Positions 47,149 to 56,013 of a DNA stretch of 64,000 nucleotides are shown here, piece after piece. Position 1 is the first letter of the stretch. Each line of letters begins with the position of its first letter. Made by a program: the position numbers and the translations under genes. Below the pieces are notes generated by a model, which was not told the origin of the DNA, made no database searches, and saw only the letters and a list, made by a program, of their open reading frames with translations. The stretch comes from Stenotrophomonas bentonitica (GTDB taxonomy: Bacteria; Pseudomonadota; Gammaproteobacteria; Xanthomonadales; Xanthomonadaceae): the NCBI RefSeq assembly GCF_013185915.1, contig NZ_JAAZUH010000004.1, forward strand, positions 1 to 64,000, in the 5' to 3' direction.

Positions 47149-49833
47149 TCAGAGCTTCTCCAGCTGGGCGCGGGCCTGCGCAGCGCCACTGCCCTGCGGC
47201 TGCAACGCCAGGTAGGTGGTGTAGGCCTGCTTCGCCTTGGCCTTGTCGCCCGCGTTGAAGTACGCGTCGCCCAGGTTGAGGTGGGCCACGGCGCGCGACG
47301 GGTCGATCTTCAGCGTGTTCTCCAGCCAGCGCGCGGCTTCAGCGTAGCGCTGCTGGCGGTAATAGACGAAGCCGAGGTTGTTGGCGGCCTGGGCGAAGTC
47401 CGGGCGCAGCTTGAGCGCCTCGGTGAACTGGGCCACCGATTCGTCGTAGCGCTTTTCGCGGTACAGCTGCAGGCCGCGGTCGTTGGCCTGCTGTGCGCGC
47501 TGGCGGTCGGAGGTCGGCACGGCGGACGGTACCACCAGCGTGCTCCTGCCGCCCTGCAGGTCGGCCACGGTGACCGGCGCCTTGTCGGGCGCGGCGTCCT
47601 TGGCGGCATCGACCTTGGTGTTCAGCGCGATGGCGTCTGCGGTGAGCTGGCTCGTGTCGGCATTAAGGTATTCCTGGCTGTCGGGCACCTGGAACACGAA
47701 CTCGCCGCCCTGCGAACCGGGCAGACTGCCGAATGCCGGGGTCTGGCGGGAGACAGCCGACACCGCCGGTGCCACATAGGCGGCCAGCTCGGTGCCGGTG
47801 ATCAGGCCGTCGCCATTGAGGTCGCCCTTCCCGGCCAGCGCCTGCAGCAGCACCCAGGTGAATACCGAATGGCCGTTCGGGCCACTGTCGGCCACCTGCT
47901 GGTCGCTGCCGCCGGCGGTGAGCATCTGGCGGGCGCTGCGGCGCGCGTTCTCGCGCAGGAAGGCCGACGAGGACGGACCGGCCCGGGTCAGGCCCAGGCC
48001 GCTGTAGCAGGCATCCATCACGAACATCACGTGCTTGGCCTGCATGCTTTCGGCGATGTTCTGGATGTCGGTCATGGCGATCGCGTCGGTGGCGAAGGCG
48101 TTTGGGTCCGAGTCGACCGGGATGATGTAGCCCAGGTCGCGGCCCGAGGCCAGGCGCTGGGTAGCGCCATGGCCGGCAAAGAACACGAACACGCGGTCGT
48201 TGCGGCCGGTGCGGTCATCGGCCAGGCGGTCGTGGAACGCGGCCAGGATGTTGTTGCGGGTGGCCTGCTGGTCCTTGAGCACGATCACCTGCGAGGACGG
48301 GAAGCCGAACTGCCCGGTGAGGGTGTCGGCGATGGCCTGCGCATCGTGGCTGGCGTACTCCAGCTTCGGCCACTTGGCATACTGGTCGATGCCGATAACG
48401 ATCGCCCACGACTTCTCGTAGCCGGTGGTGACCGTGGCCTCGCTGGCGGCGGCATTGCGGGCGCGGCTGACGGTGAATTCGCGGCCGTTCCAGCCGGCGA
48501 ACTGGTAACCCTCGGCGATCAGCCGGTCCAGGATCTGCGGCAGCGCCTTCACCGCACGGTCGTGGATGTCGTGGAACAGGATGATCCCGCGCTGTTCCTT
48601 CTGCACCTGGCCCAGCACGCGCTGCACGATCGACTCGGGCACCGGGTCGGCCCAGTCCATCGAATCGATATTCCACATGATCGACTTCAGGCCGGCTTCG
48701 TTGAGCAGCTGCAGGCCTTCGGCATTGCGCGCGCCATAGGGGAAGCGGAACAGCGGTGCGCGGCGCGTGTCCACATCCTTGAGCAGGGTGTCGGTGGCCA
48801 GCACCTGCTCGCGCAGCGCATCGCCGGTGGTGCGCGAGAGCTGGGCGTGGGTCAGGCTGTGGTTGCCCACGGCGTAACCCTGCTCCATCAGGTTGCGGCT
48901 GATGCCGGCCATCGGGCCCAGCTTGATGCTGCCATCGGCGTGCACCTCGCCGAGGTTGCGGCCGACTTCAAAGAACACGCCGGGCACGTCGTAGCGCTTG
49001 AGGATGGCGACGACCTCGTCGGTATAGGCCTTGTGCGGGCCGTCGTCGAAGGTGAGCACCACGGTCTTGGGCGGGAGGTCGCGGCCGAAGATCTCGCGGT
49101 CGCTGTCCTTCATCGACATCGGGTAGGGCTCGATCACGCCGTAATCGCGGAGGATCGCGTCGCGGCTGTAGTGCTTCTGCAGGTGCGCGATGTAGTCCAC
49201 CCACTTCTCGCGCTTCAGTTCAATCGCACGGGTGCGGTCGAAGCGGCTGAAGATGCGGGTGATCTCCTGGTTGTAGTTGCGCTCGATCTCATCGAGGGCG
49301 TCCAGGTCTTCGCCGATGCGCTGGTGCAGCTTCACCGCCGGCAGCGAGGAGTCGGCGCCGACGCGCTCGTGCAGGTCGCGCAGGACTTCGCGGAACGCCA
49401 GGCGGTCGGCGTCGAACAGCTCCGGGGCCGATTCGATGTAGTCCAGCACCGTGCCGAGGGTGGTGAAGCGCTGCGGGTTGGCAGTGCGCAGCAGCTGGTC
49501 GAACTGGGTGGCAATTTCCGTGCGCAGCTCCAACCCGTCGTGGAACAGCTGCTGGCCGATGCGGCTGGAGGTCTCGCGATCGCGCGCGGACTGTTTCTCT
49601 TCATCGGCGAGCAGCACGATGATGCGGCGGTGGCCGTCGAGCTGCTTCTGCAGGGCGGCCAGCAGGGGGGCGGCGGCGGGATCCGCAGCAGCAGCGGCCT
49701 GCGCGCTGGGTTGCCGCGGCGTGGTTGCGCCCGGGGCCGGGCTGTCCGTGTTGTTTCCGCAGGCGGCGATGGCCAGGGTCAGCAGTGCGGCGATGGAAAA
49801 GCGGAACAGCGACGGCGCGCGGGGCATGGGCAA
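47149..49833 (-). CDS. Lipoprotein joining NodB polysaccharide deacetylase, caspase-like protease and TPR domains
   Basis: 894 residues. Signal peptide with lipobox AIAAC (Cys 25). A helical region (about 55-225) precedes a NodB deacetylase (about 255-455) with TFDDGPH (261-267), NHSLTH (324-329), RFPYG (363-367) and the end motif ILFHDIH (418-424): all metal and catalytic residues appear present. A caspase-like (C14) domain (about 475-700) has FFAGHG (His 555) and DACYSG (Cys 609). DLNGDGLITGTEL (671-683) resembles an EF-hand loop. TPR-like repeats fill about 765-890. It lies between yidC and mnmE, 3 bases ahead of mnmE, after the yidC terminator. Confidence 0.88.
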   Translation of the reverse strand: MPMPRAPSLFRFSIAALLTLAIAACGNNTDSPAPGATTPRQPSAQAAAAADPAAAPLLAALQKQLDGHRRIIVLLADEEKQSARDRETSSRIGQQLFHDGLELRTEIATQFDQLLRTANPQRFTTLGTVLDYIESAPELFDADRLAFREVLRDLHERVGADSSLPAVKLHQRIGEDLDALDEIERNYNQEITRIFSRFDRTRAIELKREKWVDYIAHLQKHYSRDAILRDYGVIEPYPMSMKDSDREIFGRDLPPKTVVLTFDDGPHKAYTDEVVAILKRYDVPGVFFEVGRNLGEVHADGSIKLGPMAGISRNLMEQGYAVGNHSLTHAQLSRTTGDALREQVLATDTLLKDVDTRRAPLFRFPYGARNAEGLQLLNEAGLKSIMWNIDSMDWADPVPESIVQRVLGQVQKEQRGIILFHDIHDRAVKALPQILDRLIAEGYQFAGWNGREFTVSRARNAAASEATVTTGYEKSWAIVIGIDQYAKWPKLEYASHDAQAIADTLTGQFGFPSSQVIVLKDQQATRNNILAAFHDRLADDRTGRNDRVFVFFAGHGATQRLASGRDLGYIIPVDSDPNAFATDAIAMTDIQNIAESMQAKHVMFVMDACYSGLGLTRAGPSSSAFLRENARRSARQMLTAGGSDQQVADSGPNGHSVFTWVLLQALAGKGDLNGDGLITGTELAAYVAPAVSAVSRQTPAFGSLPGSQGGEFVFQVPDSQEYLNADTSQLTADAIALNTKVDAAKDAAPDKAPVTVADLQGGRSTLVVPSAVPTSDRQRAQQANDRGLQLYREKRYDESVAQFTEALKLRPDFAQAANNLGFVYYRQQRYAEAARWLENTLKIDPSRAVAHLNLGDAYFNAGDKAKAKQAYTTYLALQPQGSGAAQARAQLEKL

Positions 49834-49884
49834 TCCATTGGGGGTGCAGCGGGTGGCGTGCCCGCGATTGTATCGCCGGCAAAG

Positions 49885-49910
49885 AAAAACCCGCCGGGTG
49901 GCGGGTTTTT
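49885..49910 (-). terminator. Intrinsic terminator of yidC
   Basis: Stem CCCGCC / GGCGGG with a 4-base loop and flanking A5 and T5 tracts, starting 5 bases after the yidC stop on the reverse strand. Confidence 0.9.
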
Positions 49911-49914
49911 CCGA

Positions 49915-51603
49915 TTATTTCTTGGCGGGTGCCGGCACCGGGTCGCTGCCGTGGCGCTTGGTCATCCACCACTGCTGCAACAGGCCCAGGCCGCCGTTGA
50001 CCACCCAGTACAGGACCAGGCCGGACGGCATGAAGGCCATCATGACGCCGAAGATCAGCGGCATCATCTGCATCATCTTGGCCTGCATCGGGTCCATGCC
50101 CGGGGCCGGGGTCAGCTTCTGCGTGGCCCACATCACCGCCACGTTGATCACCGGCAGGATGAAGTACGGGTCGCGCGCGGTCAGGTCCTGGATCCAGCCG
50201 AGCCACGGCGCCTGGCGCAGTTCCACCGATTCCACCAGCACCCAGTACAGCGCGAAGAAGATCGGCATCTGGATGAGGATCGGCAGGCAGCCGCCCATCG
50301 GATTGATCTTTTCCTTCTTGTACAGCTCCATCATTGCGGTCTGGAACTTCTGGCGGTCATCGCCATAGCGCTCCTTGAGCTGCGCGATGCGCGGCTGGAA
50401 GCGACGCATCTTCGCGCCGCTCTTGTACTGCACCGCCGACAGCGGGTAAAGCACCAGCTTCAGCAGCACCACCAGGCCCACGATGGCCCAGCCCCAGTTG
50501 TTGACGACCTTGTGGACCTGGTTCAGTACCCAGAACAGGCCCTGGCCGATCACGGCCATGATCGAGAAGCGGCTGTAGTCGACGACGCGGTCCAGGCCCG
50601 GCACGTCTTCCTTGGCGATCTGGTTGACCAGCTTCGGACCCACCCACAGGCGCGCCTCGGTGCTGGCCGTGCTGCCCGGGGCCACGGTGAACGCCGGGCC
50701 GGTAGCCTGGATCTGGTCGCGGCCGTCATGCTGGGACAGCTGGTAGTTCGCGGCCTGGTCCTTCTGCGGCACCCACGCGGTGAAGAAGTGGTGCTGAAGC
50801 ATCGCCACCCAGCCACCGGTGACCTGCTGGTTCAGCGGGCCGTCTTCCAGGAAGTCCTTGAACGCACGACGCTGGTACTTGCCGTCGTTGTCGAACCAGG
50901 TCGCGCCGTTGAAGCTGAACGAGTCCGGATTGGTCATGCTGCGCGAGAGGATGGTCGGGGTACGGTCCAGGGTGCGGTACACGTAGCCGCTCCACGGGGT
51001 GGTACCGGCATTGACGACCTCGTCCTTGACCTTCACCGCGTACTCGTTGCGGTTGACGGTGAAGGTACGGCGGATGGTCACGCCGTTCGGGCCGTTCCAC
51101 ACGAACGGGATCTGCAGCTCGTTCTGGCCCTTGGCCAGCACGAAGTCCTTCGCATCGCCGACCAGGGTGAAGCCGCTGGCTTCCGGCACCGGCATGCTCT
51201 TGTCCTGGCTGGTCCAGCCGGTCACCGCGCGGTACGGGTGGGCCGGGTCTTCGGTCAGCAGGCGGACCGGCGGGCTGCCTTCGGCCTTGGTCTGCGGGAA
51301 CTGCAGCAGCTCGGCGTCGAGCACGTTGCCGCCATCGAGCACCAGGCGCAGCACGTCGGTGGTGACGGTCACGCGCGGGGCGCCGGCAGCGGCCGCGGTG
51401 GCCTGCACGGCCGGGGCGCTGCCCGGCGCCTGCGGCACGTTGGCGCTGGGCACGGTGCCCGCAGCACCCGGCACGGTGCCCTGGGTCTGGGCGGCAACCG
51501 GTGCGGTCGGGGCCGGCGCGGTCTTGTCGCGCCCCCACTCCGTCCACAACAGGATGGCCACCATCAGCCAGGCAACAATCAGGAAAACGCGGGTCTGGTT
51601 CAT
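49915..51603 (-). CDS. yidC: Membrane protein insertase YidC
   Basis: 562 residues. It inserts proteins into the inner membrane with or without Sec. An N-terminal helix (about 4-22), a low-complexity Ala/Pro linker and the large periplasmic beta domain (about 75-340) lead to the conserved five-helix insertase core: [58 protein letters not shown] and [19 protein letters not shown]. The start at 51603 overlaps the rnpA stop (TGATG). There is no yidD between rnpA and yidC. Confidence 0.97.
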   Translation of the reverse strand: MNQTRVFLIVAWLMVAILLWTEWGRDKTAPAPTAPVAAQTQGTVPGAAGTVPSANVPQAPGSAPAVQATAAAAGAPRVTVTTDVLRLVLDGGNVLDAELLQFPQTKAEGSPPVRLLTEDPAHPYRAVTGWTSQDKSMPVPEASGFTLVGDAKDFVLAKGQNELQIPFVWNGPNGVTIRRTFTVNRNEYAVKVKDEVVNAGTTPWSGYVYRTLDRTPTILSRSMTNPDSFSFNGATWFDNDGKYQRRAFKDFLEDGPLNQQVTGGWVAMLQHHFFTAWVPQKDQAANYQLSQHDGRDQIQATGPAFTVAPGSTASTEARLWVGPKLVNQIAKEDVPGLDRVVDYSRFSIMAVIGQGLFWVLNQVHKVVNNWGWAIVGLVVLLKLVLYPLSAVQYKSGAKMRRFQPRIAQLKERYGDDRQKFQTAMMELYKKEKINPMGGCLPILIQMPIFFALYWVLVESVELRQAPWLGWIQDLTARDPYFILPVINVAVMWATQKLTPAPGMDPMQAKMMQMMPLIFGVMMAFMPSGLVLYWVVNGGLGLLQQWWMTKRHGSDPVPAPAKK

Positions 51604-52082
51604 CAGCGTGCAGGCTCGACGGGGCTGGCACCAGGTGCCGGCTCGGACTGGGAAGGGGGTAGCGGCGGCATTGTGCCGTCCGCAGCGGGCATGGGCAATG
51701 CGCCCAGCCGGCGCAACAGGCGCTCGAAGGCCTGGCGGATCTCGGTATTGCTTGCGGTGCGGGCCGCGCTGCGGGCTACCACGACGTAGTCGCCGGCAGT
51801 CATCCACGGTCGCAGGTGGCGTGTGGCCTCGCGCAGCACACGCTTGATGCGGTTGCGACCCACGGCTCGGGGATCGACTTTGCGCGAAACGGCAAGACCC
51901 AGCCTGGCTGGCGTGTCGCTCTTCAGCCAGTGCAGGGTCATCAGCGGTTCGGACACACGGCGGGCGCCGTCGAAGACCGTTGTATATTCGGCACGCGTAC
52001 GAACCCGCGCCGAGCGAGGGAATCGCTTGCGCGGGTCGGAACTGCTCACAGTCAGGATTGCGTCTGCCGCGGGAAGCGGCAT
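51603..52082 (-). CDS. rnpA: Ribonuclease P protein component
   Basis: 159 residues from the ATG at 52082. It binds the RNase P RNA for tRNA 5' maturation. Family core [17 protein letters not shown] and the RNR signature [16 protein letters not shown]. Other starts are possible: TTG at 52091, which overlaps the rpmH stop (TTGA), and GTG at 52049, which would remove a non-conserved leader. The C-terminal tail beyond the core is Pro-rich. It is cotranscribed with rpmH. Confidence 0.93.
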   Translation of the reverse strand: MPLPAADAILTVSSSDPRKRFPRSARVRTRAEYTTVFDGARRVSEPLMTLHWLKSDTPARLGLAVSRKVDPRAVGRNRIKRVLREATRHLRPWMTAGDYVVVARSAARTASNTEIRQAFERLLRRLGALPMPAADGTMPPLPPSQSEPAPGASPVEPAR

Positions 52083-52087
52083 CGCAA

Positions 52088-52228
52088 TCAAGCGCTCAGG
52101 ACTTTACGGCCCTTGGCGCGGCGACGCGACAGGATCTTGCGGCCGTCAGCGGTCTTCATACGGGCACGGAAGCCATGGTCGCGCTTACGCTTGAGGTTGC
52201 TGGGTTGGAAAGTGCGCTTGGTGGCCAT
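52088..52228 (-). CDS. rpmH: Large ribosomal subunit protein bL34
   Basis: 46 residues: starts [20 protein letters not shown] and continues [21 protein letters not shown], a perfect L34 pattern at the normal length. It is first in the rpmH-rnpA-yidC run and overlaps the region where rnpA may start. Confidence 0.97.
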   Translation of the reverse strand: MATKRTFQPSNLKRKRDHGFRARMKTADGRKILSRRRAKGRKVLSA

Positions 52229-52266
52229 GCGGGGCCTCTATGAAGGGGACGGAAAGAGCCGGAAAG

Positions 52267-52294
52267 TCTATAGGGCTGCATATGGCCGCGTCAA
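52267..52294 (-). promoter_or_regulatory. rpmH-rnpA promoter
   Basis: Reverse-strand -35 TTGACG (52294-52289), 16-base spacer, -10 TATAGA (52272-52267), about 39 bases ahead of the rpmH start. Same -35 and spacing as the rrn promoters in this window. Confidence 0.8.
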
Positions 52295-52334
52295 GCCTGT
52301 GTCACTACGGGATTTCATCGGCCTGTGCAATAGC

Positions 52335-52355
52335 TGTGGATCATTTTGTGAATAA
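52335..52355 (-). promoter_or_regulatory. Two DnaA boxes between rpmH and dnaA
   Basis: On the reverse strand TTATTCACA (52355-52347) matches TTATNCACA and TGATCCACA (52343-52335) has one mismatch. They lie ahead of both the dnaA start and the rpmH promoter, so DnaA may regulate both. No gene lies between 52229 and 52479. Confidence 0.7.
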
Positions 52356-52479
52356 CTTCGGGACAAGCATTCCCGGACCCGGGCGTCGGTGGTAGTCTGC
52401 GCCATCCATTCTTTCCCCTTCCGGCCTGCGCTGCTGCGGTTTTCCACGCGCATGCGCCGGCCCCAGACGATTATTGCCG

Positions 52480-53814
52480 ATGGATGCCTGGTCACGTTGC
52501 CTCGAACGCCTTGAGGCGGAGTTCCCGCCCGAAGATGTTCACACCTGGTTGAAGCCGCTGCAGGCCGATCTGCGCGTGGACAGCTTGGTGCTGTATGCCC
52601 CCAATGCCTTCATCGTGGACCAGGTCCGGGCGCTGTACCTGCCCCGGATCAAGGAACTGATGCTGCATTTCTCCGGTTCGGGCGACGTTTTTCTTGATAT
52701 CGGCTCGCGTCCGCGCGCCGTGGAGGCGCAGATCGCGCCGATTTCGGCCGTTTCCGCGCCTGCCGCGCCGGCCGAGCCGCTGGTGCCGTTCGCCGGCAAC
52801 CTGGATTCGCACTACACCTTCGCCAACTTCGTGGAAGGCCGCAGCAACCAGCTGGGCCTGGCTGCGGCGTTCCAGGCGGCGCAGAAGCCCGGCGACCGCG
52901 CGCACAACCCGCTGCTGCTGTACGGGGGCACGGGCCTGGGCAAGACCCACCTGATGTTCGCCGCCGGCAACGCCATGCGCCAGGCCAATCCGGCTGCCAA
53001 GGTGCTTTACCTGCGCTCCGAACAGTTCTTCAGCGCCATGATCCGGGCCTTGCAGGAAAAGACCATGGATCAGTTCAAGCGCCAGTTCCAGCAGGTCGAC
53101 GCGCTGCTGATCGACGACATCCAGTTCTTCGCCGGCAAGGACCGCACCCAGGAAGAGTTCTTCCACACCTTCAACGCCCTGTTCGACGGCAAGCAGCAGA
53201 TCATCCTGACCTGCGACCGGTACCCGCGCGAAGTGGAAGGCCTGGAAGCGCGCCTGAAGTCGCGGCTTGCCTGGGGCCTGTCGGTCGCGATCGAGCCACC
53301 GGACTTCGAGACGCGCGCGGCGATCGTGCTGGCCAAGGCCCGCGAGCGCGGTGCGGAGATTCCCGACGATGTGGCGTTTCTGATTGCCAAGAAGATGCGC
53401 TCCAACGTGCGCGACCTCGAGGGCGCGCTGAATACCCTGACCGCCCGCGCCAATTTCACCGGCCGCGCGATCACCACCGACTTCGCCCAGGAAACCCTGC
53501 GCGACCTGCTTCGCGCCCAGCAGCAGGCGATCAGCATTCCCAACATCCAGAAGACCGTGGCCGACTACTACGGGCTGCAGATCAAGGATCTGCTGTCCAA
53601 GCGTCGGACCCGCTCACTGGCCCGTCCGCGACAGGTCGCCATGGCCCTGACCAAGGAACTGACCGAGCACAGCCTGCCTGAGATCGGCGATGCCTTTGCC
53701 GGTCGCGACCACACCACGGTGCTGCATGCGTGCCGGCAGATCCGGACGTTGATGGAGACCGACGGCAAGTTGCGGGAAGACTGGGACAAGCTGATCCGGA
53801 AGTTGAGCGAATGA
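52480..53814 (+). CDS. dnaA: Chromosomal replication initiator DnaA
   Basis: 444 residues from the ATG at 52480; a TTG at 52474 is in frame. Domain I (about 1-75), linker, AAA+ domain with Walker A GGTGLGKT (149-156) and Walker B LLIDDIQF, arginine-finger region, and the DNA-binding domain IV signature [11 protein letters not shown] near the C-terminus. It binds the DnaA boxes around it and opens the origin. Confidence 0.98.
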   Translation: MDAWSRCLERLEAEFPPEDVHTWLKPLQADLRVDSLVLYAPNAFIVDQVRALYLPRIKELMLHFSGSGDVFLDIGSRPRAVEAQIAPISAVSAPAAPAEPLVPFAGNLDSHYTFANFVEGRSNQLGLAAAFQAAQKPGDRAHNPLLLYGGTGLGKTHLMFAAGNAMRQANPAAKVLYLRSEQFFSAMIRALQEKTMDQFKRQFQQVDALLIDDIQFFAGKDRTQEEFFHTFNALFDGKQQIILTCDRYPREVEGLEARLKSRLAWGLSVAIEPPDFETRAAIVLAKARERGAEIPDDVAFLIAKKMRSNVRDLEGALNTLTARANFTGRAITTDFAQETLRDLLRAQQQAISIPNIQKTVADYYGLQIKDLLSKRRTRSLARPRQVAMALTKELTEHSLPEIGDAFAGRDHTTVLHACRQIRTLMETDGKLREDWDKLIRKLSE

Positions 53815-54090
53815 TGCACGCACGCCACCCAAGCGTCATCGCATAAAACGGTGCAAAATCCGGGTGTAAGCGAGGGACAGGTTGTGGATAAAAACGCCGT
53901 TTGAGTCGGGCCGATTTTTATCCACAGCTTTCCCCACCCCTTGGGGGGCAGTAGTGCAGAGGGTTTGAAGGCTATAAAGCTCTTTATTTACAAAGACTTA
54001 GCTATGTTTTCCAGCGATTCTGGCACTACCATCACCACCAAGCTTTTGATTTATTCCACATTTTTTTAAAGCATAGGGGCACGGAACCAC
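53815..54090 (+). other. dnaA-dnaN spacer: DnaA boxes and AT-rich stretch, oriC candidate
   Basis: It holds two perfect DnaA boxes in opposite orientation, TGTGGATAA (53883-53891, TTATCCACA on the reverse strand) and TTATCCACA (53918-53926). An AT-rich stretch (about 53970-54072, with runs such as TTTTTTTAAA) follows and could be an unwinding element. There is no gene. It is one of three box-bearing gaps, so it may be only part of the origin. Confidence 0.65.
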
Positions 54091-55191
54091 ATGCGTTTCA
54101 CACTGCAGCGCGAAGCCTTTCTCAAGCCGTTGGCACAAGTCGTCAACGTGGTCGAACGCCGCCAGACCTTGCCGGTTCTGGCTAATTTCCTGGTCCAGGT
54201 CCAGAACGGCCAGCTTTCGCTGACCGGTACCGACCTGGAAGTGGAGATGGTGTCGCGGATCGCGGTGGAAGATGCCCAGGACGGCGAAACCACCATCCCG
54301 GCACGCAAGCTGTTCGAGATCATCCGCGCCCTGCCCGATGGCAGCCGGATCACCGTCTCGCAGAGCGGCGACAAGATCACCGTCCAGGCCGGGCGCAGCC
54401 GTTTCACCCTGGCCACCCTGCCGGCCAACGACTTCCCGTCGGTGGACGAAGTGGAAGCCACCGAGCGCGTAGCCATTGGCGAAGCGACCCTGAAGGAGCT
54501 GATCGAGCGCACCGCGTTTGCTATGGCCCAGCAGGACGTCCGCTACTACCTCAACGGTCTGCTGTTCGACCTGCGCGGTGATGCCCTGCGCACCGTGGCC
54601 ACCGACGGCCATCGCCTGGCGCTGTGCGAAACCGACCTGGAAAAGGCCAGTGGCGCCAAGCGTCAGATCATCGTGCCGCGCAAGGGCGTGACCGAGCTGC
54701 AGCGCCTGCTGGAAAGCGGCGATCGCGAGATCGAGCTGGAAGTTGGCCGCAGCCACGTCCGGGTCAAGCGCGACGATGTGACCTTCACCTCCAAGCTGAT
54801 CGATGGCCGTTTCCCGGATTACGAGGCCGTGATCCCGATCGGCGCCGACCGCGAAGTGAAGGTGGATCGCGAAGCCCTGCGTGCCTCGCTGCAGCGCGCC
54901 GCGATCCTGTCCAACGAGAAGTACCGCGGTATCCGCGTGGAAGTGTCGCCGGGCAACCTCAAGATCAGCGCGCACAACCCGGAGCAGGAAGAAGCCCAGG
55001 AAGAGATCGAAGCGGACACCACCGTCAGCGACCTCGCCATCGGCTTCAACGTGAACTACCTGCTTGACGCGCTCTCGGCCCTGCGCGACGAGCATGTGGT
55101 CATCCAGCTGCGCGATTCGAACTCCTCGGCTCTGGTTCGTGAAGCCAGCAGCGAGAAGTCGCGTCACGTGGTGATGCCGCTGCGCCTCTGA
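54091..55191 (+). CDS. dnaN: DNA polymerase III beta sliding clamp
   Basis: 366 residues, the standard clamp length. N-terminal MRFTLQREAFLKPLAQVVNVVERRQTLPVLANFLV, middle-domain EGDALRTVATDGHRLALCE equivalent (RGDALRTVATDGHRLALCE) and the C-terminal VVMPLRL. It tethers the polymerase to DNA. Downstream lie a parS site and an intrinsic terminator. Confidence 0.98.
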   Translation: MRFTLQREAFLKPLAQVVNVVERRQTLPVLANFLVQVQNGQLSLTGTDLEVEMVSRIAVEDAQDGETTIPARKLFEIIRALPDGSRITVSQSGDKITVQAGRSRFTLATLPANDFPSVDEVEATERVAIGEATLKELIERTAFAMAQQDVRYYLNGLLFDLRGDALRTVATDGHRLALCETDLEKASGAKRQIIVPRKGVTELQRLLESGDREIELEVGRSHVRVKRDDVTFTSKLIDGRFPDYEAVIPIGADREVKVDREALRASLQRAAILSNEKYRGIRVEVSPGNLKISAHNPEQEEAQEEIEADTTVSDLAIGFNVNYLLDALSALRDEHVVIQLRDSNSSALVREASSEKSRHVVMPLRL

Positions 55192-55193
55192 CC

Positions 55194-55209
55194 TGTTCCA
55201 CGTGGAACA
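55194..55209. promoter_or_regulatory. parS site 1 (perfect 16-bp palindrome)
   Basis: TGTTCCACGTGGAACA, a perfect palindrome that extends to 18 bases with its flanks. It matches the ParB-binding parS consensus of pseudomonads and xanthomonads. It begins 3 bases after the dnaN stop. Confidence 0.92.
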
Positions 55210-55216
55210 GCGATGA

Positions 55217-55248
55217 AAAGAACCCGGCCATGCGCCGGGTTTCTTTTT
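55217..55248 (+). terminator. Intrinsic terminator of dnaN
   Basis: Stem AACCCGGC / GCCGGGTT (55221-55228 and 55234-55241) with a 5-base loop, followed by TTCTTTTT. Confidence 0.9.
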
Positions 55249-55256
55249 GCCTGGAC

Positions 55257-55270
55257 GTTCCACGTGGATC
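55257..55270. promoter_or_regulatory. parS-like site 2 (one mismatch)
   Basis: GTTCCACGTGGATC differs from the 14-base core at one position. It lies 47 bases from parS site 1, on the other side of the terminator. It may be a weaker ParB site. Confidence 0.6.
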
Positions 55271-55314
55271 ATTGGGTAGGAGCACCCCGCGTGTCCGAGG
55301 TACCCGACCAGCCC

Positions 55315-55448
55315 GTAGAGACACGCCATGCGTTTCTGGCTCTTCAACCGATTCGAAACCGCCCGGTAGAGCCACGCCCTGCGTGGCTGTTCTCCACCAC
55401 GTGTCCAGGTCGCCGGCCTGAACGCAGACACGCATGGCGTGTCCCTAC
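55315..55448. repeat. Cluster of three GTAG REP elements downstream of dnaN
   Basis: GTAGAGACACGCCATGCG (from 55315, right arm degenerate), GTAGAGCCACGC-CCT-GCGTGGCTG (55366-55389) and, on the reverse strand, GTAG ending the GACACGC-ATG-GCGTGTC element (55427-55448). Confidence 0.75.
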
Positions 55449-55770
55449 CGGGTGCCCCCGGATCACAGCTCTATGCTTTAAAAACTGTATATAAATCTAA
55501 AGCTAGGTGGTGATGGTAGGGCCAGATCTGGTTGAAAACTACCTTATCTTATTGAATTTAAAGAGAAATATAGGCCTGAAACCCCCTGTAAAAAGGCCCC
55601 TGAAGGTGGGGGTCAGCCTGTGGATATGTTTCAGCGGTGGATTTGGCGGGATTTTTATCCACAACCTGCCCAGCGCTTGTGCATAAGTCATACAGACTGC
55701 GTGTGGGTAAGTCGAACCGCATTGCGCTGGATGTTTCACGATCTGTGGAACCTTGCCGGGGCATTGCTCG
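55449..55770 (+). other. dnaN-recF spacer: AT-rich tract with DnaA boxes, oriC candidate
   Basis: An AT-rich tract at about 55470-55575 precedes a DnaA-box group: TGTGGATAT (55619-55627, one mismatch on reverse), TTATCCACA (55655-55663, perfect), TGTGCATAA (55678-55686, reverse TTATGCACA, within TTATNCACA), and TGTGGGTAA (55702-55710, one mismatch). No convincing coding sequence is present from 55192 to 56013; short open frames there have no family pattern. Confidence 0.65.
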
Positions 55771-55852
55771 CAGATTTCAAAGAATTTGGTCCTGGGATCA
55801 ACCGATGTCCTTCCACAGCCGCTTCGCAAAGCCTCAAATTCTTTGAAATCTG
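55771..55852. repeat. 18-bp perfect inverted repeat in the dnaN-recF spacer
   Basis: CAGATTTCAAAGAATTTG (55771-55788) and its exact complement CAAATTCTTTGAAATCTG (55835-55852) flank a 46-base loop. A diverged third copy of the left arm, CAGATTTGAAGGAATT, is at 55878-55893. There is no T-run, so it is not a terminator. It lies just right of the DnaA-box cluster. Confidence 0.85.
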
Positions 55853-55930
55853 CAAGGCAGAGGCCCTGCCCGTCCTCCAGATTTGAAGGAATTCCGGGTT
55901 GGGAAACGCCATGCATGCCCGGTGAAGAGC

Positions 55931-56004
55931 AGCCACGCAGGGCGTGGCTCTACCGGTTGGTTTCGATCCGGTCGGAAAAGCAGACACGCATGGCGTGCCT
56001 CTAC
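55931..56004 (-). repeat. Pair of GTAG REP elements upstream of recF
   Basis: Reverse-strand GTAGAGCCACGC-CCT-GCGTGGCT (55953-55931) and GTAGAGGCACGCCATGCGTGTC (56004-55983). The second ends 9 bases before the recF start codon, so it lies in the recF leader. Confidence 0.8.
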
Positions 56005-56013
56005 AATGGCGGG

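Noticed and set aside
46891..51789. A 1632-codon open frame on the + strand opposite mnmE, the NodB-caspase gene and yidC
   Set aside because: It is antisense to three well-supported genes. Long empty frames opposite genes are expected at this GC content. Its translation is a low-complexity mix of Gly, Ala, Val, His, Gln and Arg with no family motif.
52267..52479. A possible + strand dnaA promoter in this gap
   Set aside because: I could not find a -35/-10 pair with acceptable spacing; only the reverse rpmH promoter and the DnaA boxes are convincing.
54052..54061. A further DnaA box (TTATTCCACA) before dnaN
   Set aside because: It has an extra base compared with the 9-base consensus, so it does not align as a box; noted only as part of the AT-rich stretch.
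55539..55916. Short open frames in the dnaN-recF spacer that could be small proteins
   Set aside because: They run through DnaA boxes and the inverted repeat, have no ribosome site or family pattern, and overlap each other on both strands.
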